Shown here piece after piece: positions 35,461-46,659 of a stretch of 64,000 nt of DNA (positions within the stretch are counted from its first letter, which is position 1; every line of letters starts with the position of its first letter). The stretch spans positions 620,001-684,000 of the forward strand of contig JANEZZ010001513.1 in assembly GCA_026122225.1 (NCBI GenBank), given 5' to 3'. The position numbers and the translations under genes were made by a program. The notes below the pieces were generated by a model. That model saw nothing but the letters and a program-made list of their open reading frames with translations, was not told where the DNA came from and ran no database searches. Source of the DNA: Heloderma charlesbogerti. Lineage: Eukaryota > Chordata > Lepidosauria > Squamata > Helodermatidae.

Positions 35461-35522
35461 GCACGATCTATACATGTCTACTCAGAAGTAAGTCCCATTA
35501 TGGGTGCATAGGATTGCATCCT
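35461..35522. mobile_element. CAATCCTATAC-family MITE, short copy
   Basis: ATCTATACATGTCTACTCAG at one side and GGTGCATAGGATTGCATCCT at the other, with AAGTAAGTCCCATTATGG between them. Confidence 0.75.
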
Positions 35523-38500
35523 AATTTATGGTTTTAACAAATCAAGCAATTAAATCTGCATGTAGTTACATTATATTAACAAAGCAATTGCGCTGAAAGA
35601 AAAAAAGCTTTCAATGTTTTTAGATAATTCATGTATGTGTCACAGCAAACACCATCTTAGTAAACTAATTCTCTCTCATGTAAGAGAGAAGGGAGTATTT
35701 TTTTTCCTAAGATGGTGCCTGCCATCTTGAGTTTTTATATTAAAACAAGTAAAATGTTTTAAAGAATGTGTTGCCAATGAATGGGGAGCATCTCTATCAT
35801 CAATCAAATGGTTTTGAGTTGATGAACTTTATCGCCTCTTACTATGTTATAAAATATAAGTTCTTTTTTCTGGAAAAACTGAAATTCAATAGTATTTTGG
35901 AGATTGTGGTCAGAAGACACACGAAGTAGCTTAAAGGGCAACAAAGCTAATTAATAACACCAACACAGCAAATCAATAATACGAGTAGAGAATCCTCTCT
36001 CTTTAAGAAGAATTAACAATAGAGCCAAAATATGTTAGTGGCACCCAAAACCACCCTTCCAGGAGAATAAAAAAACCAAAAAACAAATCCAACACTGATT
36101 TGAGTCCACTCTTGCACAGATGTTGAGATGTCTTTAAAACTATTGCTACATAAGCATTTTGGAGCCTTCCTGAAGGAATTCTAGAATGTAGCTATTTCAG
36201 AAAAAAGTAATATTGGGCATTTGAGCTTCTAGTAGAAATATACTTCTGGAACATTTCGTAAAGAGCAATATCTAAGTTTTCGTTTGGTATGATAAAGATA
36301 CAATATTAAAATACTGTAAATACTTTCCAAGAGGTACTCATGTTATCCCGTTGCAGAAAAAACAACAGACCCTTGTAGCACCTTAAAGTCTAACAAGACT
36401 CTGTAATTACTTTGGTTCTGTGAGAGAGGCCACTAGGAAGTTTTAAAATATGATTTGCCCTATGTACTCTTTCCTAGTGTTGCCTTGTTCCCTGCTCCCA
36501 TTTTGTTTAGTCTAGTTCTCTCTCTCTCTCTCTCTCTCCAGCTTGTATTTTTCCACTGCATTGACAACTATAAGGAAGTAAATTGCAAATGAGCTGTGGG
36601 CTTCTATATCTTTGAACCAGCAAATCTCAGGGAAAAAAAAAATCTGTACATATTTTTGCAAGGCTAGCTACTGGGAGCAATAAAAGCCATTATGTCCCTC
36701 CTGCTCTTGGCACAAGTCAGCATCCCTGTTATTACTAGTGTCAAAACAAAATTAAGCAAATACTTAATAGTTCAGCAGTGTTGAAAAGAATGGTAACTGG
36801 CAAAAAATGTAAGCAATTGCTTTTACTCACAATACTTATCAAAACAGTGTCTGGAAAAGATAAGTACTGTTCTTTATGGATACATGTTTAAACTGAAGGC
36901 ATGACATCTCCAAACAGCAAAAGAGTAGGAAATTATTTTACTACTGTGATCACACAATGTCCAATGTAATTGTTTCCAGGAAAATTAAAATATACCTATC
37001 TTCTAAATTACCACCCATAAAACTGCTTGAAATGTAGTTCTCCTGTAAGTTTCAGAGATGAGCCTTATTACCTCAAGTCTAAATCTGTCTGTCCGGCCTA
37101 TGAGCTTTACTGTATTATTTCAAAGGCTGACCTATATACAGCAGCATACCATCCATTCTCTCTGTTTGTATAAGAGATACCTCACACAGTTGCCATAACC
37201 AACATTGTTTGCATTGTTCGTTCACTTTTCTCCCTCTGAGGTTTAGATGGGAAAGAAATATGATCCAGCACAATACGTACAAAGCACACTACACTGCAAG
37301 GGAAAACACAGTAATGGCCAACTAAAACGTTTAGGGACATCATTTTAAGTTTATAAAGAAACGATCTCAATAATCTTTTGAAACAAAGACAGCCAACAGA
37401 AAACCAGCAGAGCAATAAGATCTACAGAATTCCATGTTATTTAAAACATTATCAAGACTGATTCATTATAACTTGTGCTACAGACATAAGTCTAGGTAGT
37501 GTCAACTCTAACGCTGCTTGTGAACTATGACATTCTATGCCAGAAGACATGGATGCTGGGATCATTAATAAAACCTATGTTGATTGATTGCTCGTCATCC
37601 TAACAAGTTTATAAATGCTTACTCTCGTGGCATATTTTATAGCCACAGTCCACGTATTGTAGAGTAACACAACTACCTTAAGTGGGATTACTCTAAAGTA
37701 AATGCAACCTATATTTGCAGTTGTTTCTATGCAAAGTAAACAAGCCAGTCTAAAGTTTGTCTTGCAATTTCTAATCAGCTTGAAAGTACAGAGAAAACTG
37801 TGAACACCGAGGCTATTATTCTGGTAAAAGTCCCACTGGTTTCAAATAATTTTTGACTGTCATTAGTGCTTTGAGATACAGGGCAGTCTTTCCATCTGTA
37901 CTCATCAAATTTGCTGAAGGGAAAGCAACATTTAGAAAAGTTTTCCAACAGCAGTTTCATGAAAACAACTTGGCACGGTGTATTTTTGCAGCCAGGAACA
38001 ACAGGATACATAACGTTAAGGCTTCATAACCATGTTAATCAGCCTTAACATGGAATCAGATGAAGATGAGCAAATGGAGGAAAATGAGATGTTCAGTCAA
38101 CACATGCCTCAGAGAGGCCCAGCCAGCAAAGCTACTCTAACTCCATTTACTATAATCAATGGTCATTGGCAGAGCTGCTTGACAGAGATATGCATTGCTT
38201 GAAGAATGTTGTCTTGTGAGAAACATTCCTGGTATGTCACTCCTAAGCTTAAAAAAAGAAAAAAAGAAGTCTTACAACTGTGCATTTCTGAAATCCATTA
38301 TCAGTCCTGGCTAAGTGAAATAGAGTGCCTCATTTCCATACTTAAAGAAAAGTTTGCTTCTTCTTTATGGTTGGACTTAACCAGCTAGTTAAAAAAAACA
38401 AAAAACCCTGACTGGGGACAGAGGGTGAGGAGTGGAGGGAAAAAAGACTTTCTAAATTAATTTATTCAATCAGAGTGACACCCACCCGAAATGATTTAAA

Positions 38501-39919
38501 GCACTTAATTGGAAAATGATTTAATATATTAGCGTAATTCCTGATTTTCCAAAGCATTTAACTTTTAAATTAAATCTGGCCCACCATCTTGAGTATGATG
38601 AGCAAAATGTGTATTCAAGTCATTACCTTCTTTTTGAAGCTTTAAATCACTGATAGATTTAATAACCGTTCGTCCAGCTTTCATTGCCAAATGGCTCTTC
38701 AGGCACTTTGGCGCTTATGTCATTAATTCTACCCAATGCTTCTTTACTTTTCAGCATGGCAGGCTTACAATTCACAATAAAAAATAATAGAGATTATATT
38801 TTATAGTGGCAAGTCACAGAGTGAAAGTAGTTCTATAATAATCATTGCTGAGTACTTAAGGAGCCTTAGCACACAAACAGCCTGCCATGGGAGGGTCGGT
38901 GGGTGCTATCCAGACTTTTAAGCTTTCCTTTCCCTCCTTTTCCATGGTAGCATCATTAAAGAAAACTTTTACTTCAAGGTTTTACTTGATCTAAAACCAA
39001 AGGACTAAGTAGTACAGTTCAGATGATCACTGTACACAAATCTGTTTGTGTGATTTTTTGTAACCCTGCTGTCAGATTCCACATTTAAGAAGTTAGGAGG
39101 ATATTGTGAGTCCCTTGTCACACTTGTCCTAATAGAAATGGGTTCCACACATTATGAAAGGCAGATGAGATCATGCTGGAAATTTCCTGAAAAATGAACA
39201 TGTGTGTGTGTGTGTTTTTCTAACAACAGTGCAGCAGTTTGCACTCTTGAAACAAGCAGCAAAGCAGAACTCTGTACTTCTACCACTAGATCTGGGCGCA
39301 TTTTGGCCAGAGCACTTGAAACAGCCCACAACACATACACCCTCATATACAACAGACAAAACACAACAGTGTTCAACCCTTCAAATGTAAAGTGAACGCA
39401 CTGCCCTTCTGTGGAGCAACACTGGCCATCTATAATTCCTCGTCTGTTGCAAAGCAATAACCAAGCACAGAATCATCTAAAAGCAAGAAGTAGCTCAATA
39501 CCGACAGAACAGATAATGAGTTTATAGGGCACAAAAAACATCTGGTGCTGCCTGCAAAAGCTCCAGCCTTCCAGAGCCAGCTCTTAAACAAAAGCCTAAC
39601 AGGCATCCAGGTTTAAACAAACCTTACTGCCAATGCTTGCTCACAGCTCTTGTTCTCTTCCCCCTCATGGGGGTGTGTTCCAAGTAATGTTTTGGAAAGC
39701 TTTTGCACTTCCAGATTATTTCCCAAGGCCAGCACTGCCCATTCCACAACGGGGGGGGGGGGGAGTGAACATCATGCCTAGTGTAGCAGCTGGCTCAAAC
39801 CAGAGAGAGAAAGAATATATGTGGAAAATAAATAATCCATGACCATGGTCTTATTTTTAGACAGAAGCCTTAAGTGCTAAGGATGCCACAGCACAAAACC
39901 AATCAGAAGAACCCTTATG
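35523..39919. other. Repeat-poor intronic block next to exon 1
   Basis: Few repeats: a short inverted pair CACCATCTTAG and CTAAGATGGTG near 35653-35723, a MITE fragment at 36355-36405, (TC)n at 36517-36538, (TG)n at 39201-39215 and a 13-bp G run at 39751-39763. The stretch 38455-38790 is complex and AT-rich with several TTAATT-type words, resembling a conserved noncoding element. No exon is recognised. Confidence 0.45.
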
Positions 39920-40006
39920 GTGCAACCCCATACACACTTTCTTGGGAACAAGTCCCAATAGACTAATGGGACTTCCTTCTGAGCAGACCTGGGTAGGATT
40001 GCGTTA
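39920..40006. mobile_element. CAATCCTATAC-family MITE
   Basis: GTGCAACCCCATACACACTT and CTGGGTAGGATTGCG face each other around AAGTCCCAATAGACTAATGG. Confidence 0.7.
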
Positions 40007-40891
40007 GAGCACGGCTCTCCCTCGCTTCCTGCCCTGGCAGTGCCTGTTTTGCACATTCCTCCCCCTCCCTCGTGACCATGGAGAAAACCTATTTTTTGAT
40101 TACCCATAACTGCGCTGATACGCGACCGAATCAAGTTACAGGGGGATTCACGTAGCTGGATTCCGGACTAAGTCCTCCGGCTCTACAATATGAACTTGTC
40201 ACTCTCCCGATTTTGAAATTCCCACAAAACTTGGGGGCGCGCGCTTTGGCCAAGATCTGACATTCGAACCAGCGTGTGCAGGCAACGCTTTGTCATTCTC
40301 GTATCACTCGCCGAAAACGACACTAAAAAGAGCGGGGGGGGGGGAGAGAGAGACGGTGGATTTAAATCTCCCGCATAAGCATCCAAAGCGTGCAGAGAGG
40401 CTACTTAGAAGAGACTTTCATCTTAGGGACTCTGGGGATCCTAGATGTATTTCCTTGGGAAGACGCCTCCATCGATCGCCATGGGACTTGCTCACGAGTA
40501 AGGATGGAGGCGAAGAGAAGTGCATCCCCTCCCCAGATCTCCTCCCTCCCGTGAGCATGCTAGGATTCTGTTTTAGAGGCGTCTAGACTCTCAGATACAA
40601 CAGACTTGACTTTACAAAAGCGGGGACTGGCCCGCCTGCCCGCTGCAACAGCCCCCCCCCCCCCGAATCTGTCGGCTACAATATAAACACTGAACAAGGA
40701 AAGCGACCTCGTTTGCCCACCTCCCTTTAAAGCTCACATCCGTACACACAGAGCGAGGCACCCGCGCCGGTGCCTTTCCTCGAGCGTGCAGCTCAAGTCT
40801 GCAACCTGCCAGGCTTGAAGTCTCCCCTTCAAGCTACAGCCCTCCGCAAATCCATCCAGCCCCCCTCGGAGGGAAAAGACGCGAAACACAA

Positions 40892-40900
40892 AATCACCTT
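40892..40900 (-). other. TOX: Splice donor of TOX exon 1
   Basis: AAG|GTGATT on the minus strand, exactly after the conserved YYCNK. It matches the donor consensus at AG|GTGA. Confidence 0.85.
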
Positions 40901-41041
40901 GTTGCAGTAGTAGGGGTCCAAGCAAGGAGAAGGTCCCAGGCAAGGAGTCTCAGGAGCGGCCGCAGACTGGGGTGGCGGCGGAGGGGGTGGCGGAGGCGGC
41001 GGCGGCGGCGGAGGCGGCGGCGAATAAAATCTTACGTCCAT
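40898..41041 (-). CDS. TOX: TOX, coding exon 1 (N-terminus)
   Basis: TOX is a nuclear HMG-box transcription factor needed for T-cell and lymphoid development; it binds DNA through an HMG box encoded downstream of this exon. The exon encodes 48 residues: MDVRFYS, then 17 prolines, then QSAAAPETPCLGPSPCLDPY-YCNK. The start MDVRFY and the block APxxPCLGPSPCLDPYYCNK are, from memory, the known TOX N-terminus. The start ATG (41041-41039) has G at -3 and +4, and an in-frame TGA lies 12 nt upstream of it. The last codon AAG is followed by GTGATT, a sound splice donor at 40897-40892, in phase 0. Without splicing the frame runs on as VILCF to a stop near 40829 with no resemblance to TOX. Residues 8-24 are a proline run much longer than in mammalian TOX. 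No other exon is in the window. Confidence 0.93.
40970..41020 (-). repeat. TOX: Proline-codon run in TOX exon 1
   Basis: Seventeen consecutive proline codons in mixed form (ten CCG or more, with CCT, CCA and CCC interspersed), so the run is not a pure trinucleotide array. Confidence 0.9.
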
Positions 41042-41900
41042 TGCACTAAAGCATCAAGCAAACTCCTCGTTCGTCCCTCTTTTGTGTTTGTGTCCAGGCA
41101 AAAACAAACAAACAAAAAAGCCCGGAAAAGCCCCAGAAGACTGAGGTACCTGAGTGGAGGAGGAGCAGCAGCCAAAAGAACAAGAAAAAAGAAACACCTT
41201 CCCTGCCTCACATCCGTCTGTGGCTTGTAAAAGAGAAGAAAGGGGAGGCGAAAACTCTTCCCCAAAAGCGCCGGGTCTCGTCTCGTCTGCAGATGGCTGC
41301 ACGAGACGCAGCAAAACCCGCCTTCTTTCTCTCGCGGCAGGGCAGGTAACTTCGAGGAGTTCTGCTCTCCCCGCACGCGCTACTTGGCAAAGCACCGAGC
41401 CGGGGTCTCGCTCTGCCTTCGGAGAGTTCGGCTCTTCGCTCTCTCCCGCCCGCCCCCCTTCCCAGCCTGCTTGCTCCCTCTCTCTCCCCCCTTTCTTTTC
41501 CACGGCTTTATTTCTGAGGTCTTTATTTCCCCACCTTGAGGAGTAAAGAAAGGGGCTGGAGGGGAAGGGGGGGGAGCTCCCGCCGAGCCGTTGGGGGGAG
41601 AAGCGAGGCAGGGACCCGGCTCTGGAACGGCTGCCCCGCGTCGCCGGCGGCAGGGCGGGGAGGAGGGGCTCGGCGTGCGCCGCTGCCGCCTTGCTCCGAG
41701 TGTGCTTCACACAAAGGACTCGCGATCCCAGAGCCATTTGCTGCTTGCCGCGGAGCGCGCGGGGAAGCGCGGACAGGGGGCGCTGTCGCATCCGCCAGCC
41801 CAGCCTCCCTTTCCAGCCACCCCCCTCCTCCCCCTCCTCCACCACCAGCCTTGCCCCCCTGCTAGTTACTATGGTACCATCTCAGCGCTTCTGTAGGAAT
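41042..41900 (-). promoter_or_regulatory. TOX: TOX 5' UTR and core promoter region
   Basis: Sequence immediately upstream of the start codon inside the CpG island. The transcription start is not identifiable by eye. A 263-codon minus-strand reading frame (41845-41054) ends 12 nt before the TOX start in the same frame. Its low-complexity, GC-driven composition suggests chance openness rather than a protein. Confidence 0.6.
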
Positions 41901-41960
41901 AAGGAAGGGAATGCTGGGAAAGGAGGAACGGAGATGGAAGGGAAACGCGGCCCGGGTAGT

Positions 41961-42479
41961 TTGAGCTAGGCTGAGACCCCATGACCTGCCCCCAGCGTCT
42001 TGGCTGGACCATTTTCAAGAGGGGAGGGACTTTTGAGCATGTGCAAAGCGTCGTTTCCTCCAAAGGGAGACAGCTCCAACATGGCGCGTAGTGGTGGACT
42101 GCATGCAGCTCAGTCTCTGGCATCCCCAGTTAAAAGTAGCAGCAGGTGATGGGAAAGCCCGGACGGTGTAAAAGCCAGAATGGGCCCTTTATTTGTTTAT
42201 TTTTTAAGACCAAAAGCAATGGCATGTGTGAGAAACACTTGAGAACAATATTTTGGGACTGAAACCTTTGCAGTATATTATTATTAACCCCATAATGCCT
42301 ATAACCCGTCCGGAACAGAATGGCCTGGAACACCAACCTCAAGTAAGCCCAAATAACGAATTTCACCAGTCACACATGACTGGATAGGATGTTCTCCAGT
42401 ATCTCTAACACATGCCATTGTTTTTGTCATGGCCTTTTTTTCTTTTTTAATAAAGGGGCCATCCCAGCCTACTCTGTTC
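41961..42479. other. Upstream flank, no feature seen
   Basis: Transition from the CpG island to AT-rich DNA; no repeat or exon recognised. Confidence 0.45.
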
Positions 42480-42605
42480 CAGCTTTTACACCATCCTGGG
42501 AAAGACCTCTCTCTGCTCCAGACTCTGGACAGCCCCTGCCAGTCTGATCAGACAGTATTGGGCTAAATGGATCAATGGACTGACATGGTATATGGCAGCC
42601 TCCTA
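42480..42605 (+). mobile_element. SINE 3' part with CR1-like end
   Basis: AGACAGTATTGGGCTAAATG, GATCAATGGACTGACATGGT and ATGGCAGCCTCCTAT form the tail of a tRNA-derived squamate SINE; its antisense partner is at 47905-48060. Confidence 0.7.
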
Positions 42606-43299
42606 TATCTCAAATGAAGAACTGGAGCTCCCAAGAGATCTCATTCTGAAATTAAGCAATGCCCACAATGGTGGGTGAGAGAAGCAACTCCAGGTTTCGT
42701 CAGCACAGCCTGCTACACACCACAAAAAGATTTTAAAAGTGCACTAAGCAGTAAGATAATACAGAGAATGTCCCCAATCACTTCAGAACTCCTGGAGAAT
42801 ACAGCACCTTCGTTCATCCACTGCTGCATTTTAAAACCTCTCTGTCTCTCCTGGGCCTCAGTTGCCCACCATGTAAAATGGGATAGTGTCACCTGGATGC
42901 TGTGATGGAGGTATTTCACGATGTACAAATAGTGGCATACGTAACAAAGCCTTTGTTTTATACATATTAAGGACAATAAAAATGAAAGGTGACATAAGAA
43001 AGTAAAGCTTTAAGAAGTAGTGAGCGTTGCGGAGGGGGAGGAGTCAGCGAAAAACAAAACAGATGGGAAAGAAGACATGGGAAGGATGGGCAGTTACAGC
43101 CTGATTCACACAAAAAGAAAGCTTTAACAACACAATCAGAGTGTAGCAGCTGACATGTTGCAGAAACTGTCTCTCCCATGCTGGAGCAGTTCTAAGAATT
43201 CAAAATGTGTGTATGTAATTCATATAATCTATGTAAGACAGGGGGGTTGTCTTATCAGGCCCAGAGACATGGATCAGAACTCTCAGACAGCTGTTAGAG
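42606..43299. other. Upstream flank, no feature seen
   Basis: No recognised repeat or gene. Confidence 0.45.
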
Positions 43300-43640
43300 G
43301 CACTCAGAGCTGGTGTCAAGAGTAGGCATGGTAGGGCAATGCCGAGGGCCCACACCCCAGAAAGGGCCCACTGACAGCCCCCTGGAGTTGCTCCTCCTCT
43401 TCACTATTGCAACCTGCTTGTTCAGTTGCCTCTTGCTCTGACTGGAACAACAGCGATGGTGAGAAGGAGGAACAGTAGATGCCACTGCCTATTTGCTCAC
43501 TGACTGTCAAGCAAGCAAGTGGTAGCAATAATGACAAAGGGGATGAGGAGCAATAGCAGCTGTAGACTCGCTGAGGGAGGGGGCATTTTGCCCAAGTGCC
43601 CCTCAAAACTGACAGCTGGCATTGGAGGCACCTGTGCTTC
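43300..43640 (+). repeat. Unclassified interspersed repeat, family R1 (copy 1)
   Basis: Matches 57680-58035 in order: AGTAGGCATG, GCCGAGGGCCCACACCC, CTGGAGTTGCTCCTCCTCTT, AGATGCCACTGCCTA-TTGCT, AGCAAGTGGTAGCAAT, GAGCAATAGCAGCTG, CTCA-GGAGGGG. Antisense partial copy at 55680-55850. A non-autonomous DNA transposon is likely. Confidence 0.7.
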
Positions 43641-45045
43641 AGGGAAGGCTGAACAGCAGCAGTCCCTGACCAGCTGACCCTGAAGAGCAAGAGCCTCCAC
43701 CCCCTGGTGCAGGGTCTCCTGGGAGATTTGGATCCCTCAGTTGGGTGTTCCTTGACTCTGTAGGATGTTTTCTCCTAGTGCTCCTCCCATGTCTGCCTAG
43801 ATGTGGGACATGGTAGGCCCAAGGAAGCAAGCTGTGGCCACTGTTTAAAGAAGAAGCTGGTTCCACTCGTTCACATGCCATGTACAGCTAGACAGTGGCA
43901 GGGACCAGACCCAGCACCACCGCCCAGAGGAAGCAGGCAGGTGAACACTGGTGGCTGCTCCTTGTCCCTCCCTGTTCTCTTGCTTGTCCACCCAAGCAAG
44001 TGGACGAGAGAGTGAGTGACAGTAGCAACCGCTTCCTCCCGTTTATTGGTCTCATGCCTTCTCCATCTGGGTAGTTCAGTACTGTGATTGGGTCTGCTGA
44101 GTCCAGTCCTGGCCACCCAGCATCAGGGCAACGGGAGGGGATGAAGGAAGGCAAGGGAGTGATAGGAAGTGCCTGCTCTTTGCATGACTAGGTTGCCTCT
44201 GCCTTACTTGCTTCCCCTCTCTTCAGGGCAACAGGGAGGAATGGGCCCACTTTGGCTAATCCCAACCACCAAGCCTCCAGAGAGACCACAAACACAGGCA
44301 AACAAGTGAGGGGAGACAGGCTGCTACTTGCAAGAGCAGACACTACCCTTGCCCCACAGTGTCAAGGACTGGGCCTAGTGGGCCCAGTCCCAATGAGCAG
44401 CTGATATATCTGGTCACCTGCATTCTCTCTTGTGTGCACGTAGTGCTTGCGTGTCTGAAACTGTAGGGGGCACAGAGACATTACAACTCTAGGGTGTAGT
44501 CAGTCCCTGCCATCTCTTGGGGCAACTTACTCCTCACTAGCCAGCATTCTTCTCTCCATACTGATGTGTTTTATTGGACATGCTGCTGTTTTATTGGTAT
44601 GGTTCTGGAAATGTTCCTCCCCCCCCCCTTATGTACAGGCTGTATTGCATTTTAATGTATCATTGGTTTTTTTAAAAAAAATATATTTTGAATGTGAAAG
44701 TGTAATTATATTATTGTATTTTTGTGTTTATGTGTATGTGTTGTTTGCTGCCCAGGATGGACTTGATCCAGAAACAAGGCTTATAAATATAAATACAATT
44801 AAATGAATACATCTGCCATGCAAGGCAGGCACAGGGAGATGCTAATTAACCACCCTAGAGGATCAGGCTCAGGGAAGGCTAATAGTAAACTTTACTGTTT
44901 CTTTTGGATATCTAGGAATTTAGGTTAAGATGAGATAGGAGATGAAACTGTATTACATGAATTCTGTAGGAAAAGTATGGGCAGTGAAATTGAGAGATAC
45001 ATTGACATTGGGTAAACCTAGGACCAGAACAGACATTACGTTAAG
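43641..45045. other. GC-richer flank, possibly old repeat
   Basis: 43700-44400 is GC-rich with recurring AAGCAAG and CAGGGCAAC words and may be repeat-derived, but I found no second copy in the window. A 7-9 bp C run lies near 44620. No coding signal. Confidence 0.4.
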
Positions 45046-45150
45046 TCTGTATTTAACAGCTTTGTTTTTATAGCTACATTTTCACTCTAGAGTAGGCATG
45101 GGGGGGGCTGATCTGGATTGGGGGCCCTGCATCTACTCTAGACTCAAAAT
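45046..45150. repeat. Unclassified MITE-like repeat
   Basis: CACTCTAGAGTAGGCATGGG and CTGATCTGGATTGGGGGCC match words at 1738-1780 in the 1738-2700 cluster. Confidence 0.5.
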
Positions 45151-45950
45151 GGGGGGAAAGACATAGCTGCTAGATACAGATTTCAGGTAAATCAGGAGAT
45201 GACAAGCGAACTGAATGGGCTCATAATAAAATAGAATGGGATTGAACCCCATTAAATACACTCCTTCTAGGCAGGATTCCGTGAAAAGCCAAAGTGGCCA
45301 TGTTAGAGCTTTAGTGCTCCAAACACACTGCAGTCAAAGCTTATCCTGATAACCCTCTGCCCTGATTTATGTACACTAGGCATGGTCTCTTCCCAAGGGG
45401 AGTATAATCTAATAACCCTGAAACAAAAAATTAAGTAGAGAAAAAGATGACATAATGACAAAATGAATGAAAGAGGCCAGACAAAACCAATTAATGTTAT
45501 CCATGGTATTCAGAAAGGGCATACTTTCTTTTTCTTAAAATGGAGTTCTTGTAGAATCAACCAAGATGCTTTGTGTTTCTAACATTTAGAACCTGTATTG
45601 CTCTATTAACATGTTCTGTTACTAAAATGAAATCTGGGTTTTGATTTGGATAACATGCATGAGGCCTCAGGTTTTAGAAAATTTATAATTTCTGGAGTTG
45701 AAATTCATGAATATCTAAGAGCAAACTGCAAATTCACAAATTTAAAAAATGGCAAGAAGTCTACAGAATTTTTCCTGTTTATTTAAACAGAATTTTGCAT
45801 CATGCAAATTTGCCAGGTTAGACTGAATCAATTCAAAGTTCAACTCACTAAAAATCAAATGACAGCCAAATGTGCAAGAAATATATTTGCATCAAATATT
45901 TATTTGTAGTCCGTATATGTGCAAGTACTTCTTATTTTCCAGCTGTTATA
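45151..45950. other. Intergenic sequence, no feature seen
   Basis: AT-rich, nothing recognised. Confidence 0.45.
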
Positions 45951-46079
45951 CGGTTGGATCCAAACATAGCCATTCTTAGAGTTAGACCCATTGAAACCAA
46001 TAAGACTTAGGTTAGCCATAACTAGCTTGTCTCATTGACATCAATGATCTCTAAGCATGCCTAACTCCGGATCCAACCC
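45951..46079. mobile_element. GGTTGGATCC-ended MITE
   Basis: GGTTGGATCCAAACATAG at the left and CTCCGGATCCAACCC at the right are terminal inverted repeats. The interior GACCCATTGAAACCAATAAG and CATTGACATCAATGATC is partly self-complementary. Related to 48318-48811. Confidence 0.7.
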
Positions 46080-46131
46080 AAATACTGTGTAATTGCAGTT
46101 TTGCACTGAATATGCTCTTGATAAGAAAATA

Positions 46132-46173
46132 AGTACAGCCGGTTGCACTTTTAGTACAGCCGGTTGCACTTTT
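46132..46173. repeat. 21-bp perfect tandem duplication
   Basis: AGTACAGCCGGTTGCACTTT-T occurs twice in direct succession. Confidence 0.9.
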
Positions 46174-46659
46174 ACTTTTAGGCATGTGCAACTGGACTAG
46201 CAGAAAGGGACTTCCCTGCCCCTTTCTCCCCATGGCAGCCACTCCAGCTCCTTGAAATGCTACACAGAGGGTCAGGGGACCTTGATGAATGGCATGCACT
46301 GTATTGCAGGGACGAGAGGGTAATCTCCCCAAATTAGGCAGAGCACCTTCCGTCAACAGAAGGGAGAACCTGGATCGAACCCAATATGTGCAGGTTTTGA
46401 CATGCGTGCATGGTTTGGGTGCTTCCATCTATTGAGGCGTATGATATAGGCATGTCCTGTAGTGGCTTATTTTGGTTGGAAGCTATGGCTTGTATAAATT
46501 TGTTTTTGAAAAATCTGTGAAGATAGCAGATGTTCTTGCACTCTTAAATTACATCCGTGTGATGCAGGGATGAACAAATGGACACAAAAGTAGATACTGA
46601 AAGACCTTACAGTTCATGGAGGGAACTCAAGCGGAACACAATTCAAGCAGTAATTTGAT

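Larger units (their letters stand above)
1..40897 (-). other. TOX: TOX intron 1 (3' part beyond left edge)
   Basis: This span follows the splice donor of TOX coding exon 1 at 40896-40897 (read on the minus strand), so it should be intron 1; that is inferred from the exon, not seen directly. No open reading frame matching TOX exon 2 or later (HMG box) was found, so exon 2 must lie beyond position 1. A first intron longer than 40 kb is in keeping with the large size of this gene in other vertebrates. The content is interspersed repeats separated by AT-rich single-copy sequence, listed below. Confidence 0.8.
40200..41960. promoter_or_regulatory. CpG island over TOX promoter and exon 1
   Basis: CpG is frequent and undepleted here, unlike the surrounding sequence, and GC content is visibly raised, most of all at 41230-41800. 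GC-box-like words (GGGCGGGG at about 41653, CCCGCCCGCCC at about 41446) are present. I saw no convincing TATA box at a sensible distance, as usual for CpG-island promoters. Divergent transcription to the right is possible but not shown. Homopolymer runs lie at 40334-40344 (G) and 40652-40664 (C). Confidence 0.8.

Noticed and set aside
40829..40897. Continuation of TOX coding sequence past YYCNK
   Set aside because: The read-through VILCF... has no TOX similarity and begins exactly at a GTGATT splice donor.
41054..41845. 263-codon minus-strand reading frame as a separate protein gene
   Set aside because: Composition is driven by GC-rich promoter DNA, no domain or conserved motif is visible, and overlapping frames of similar openness exist on both strands.
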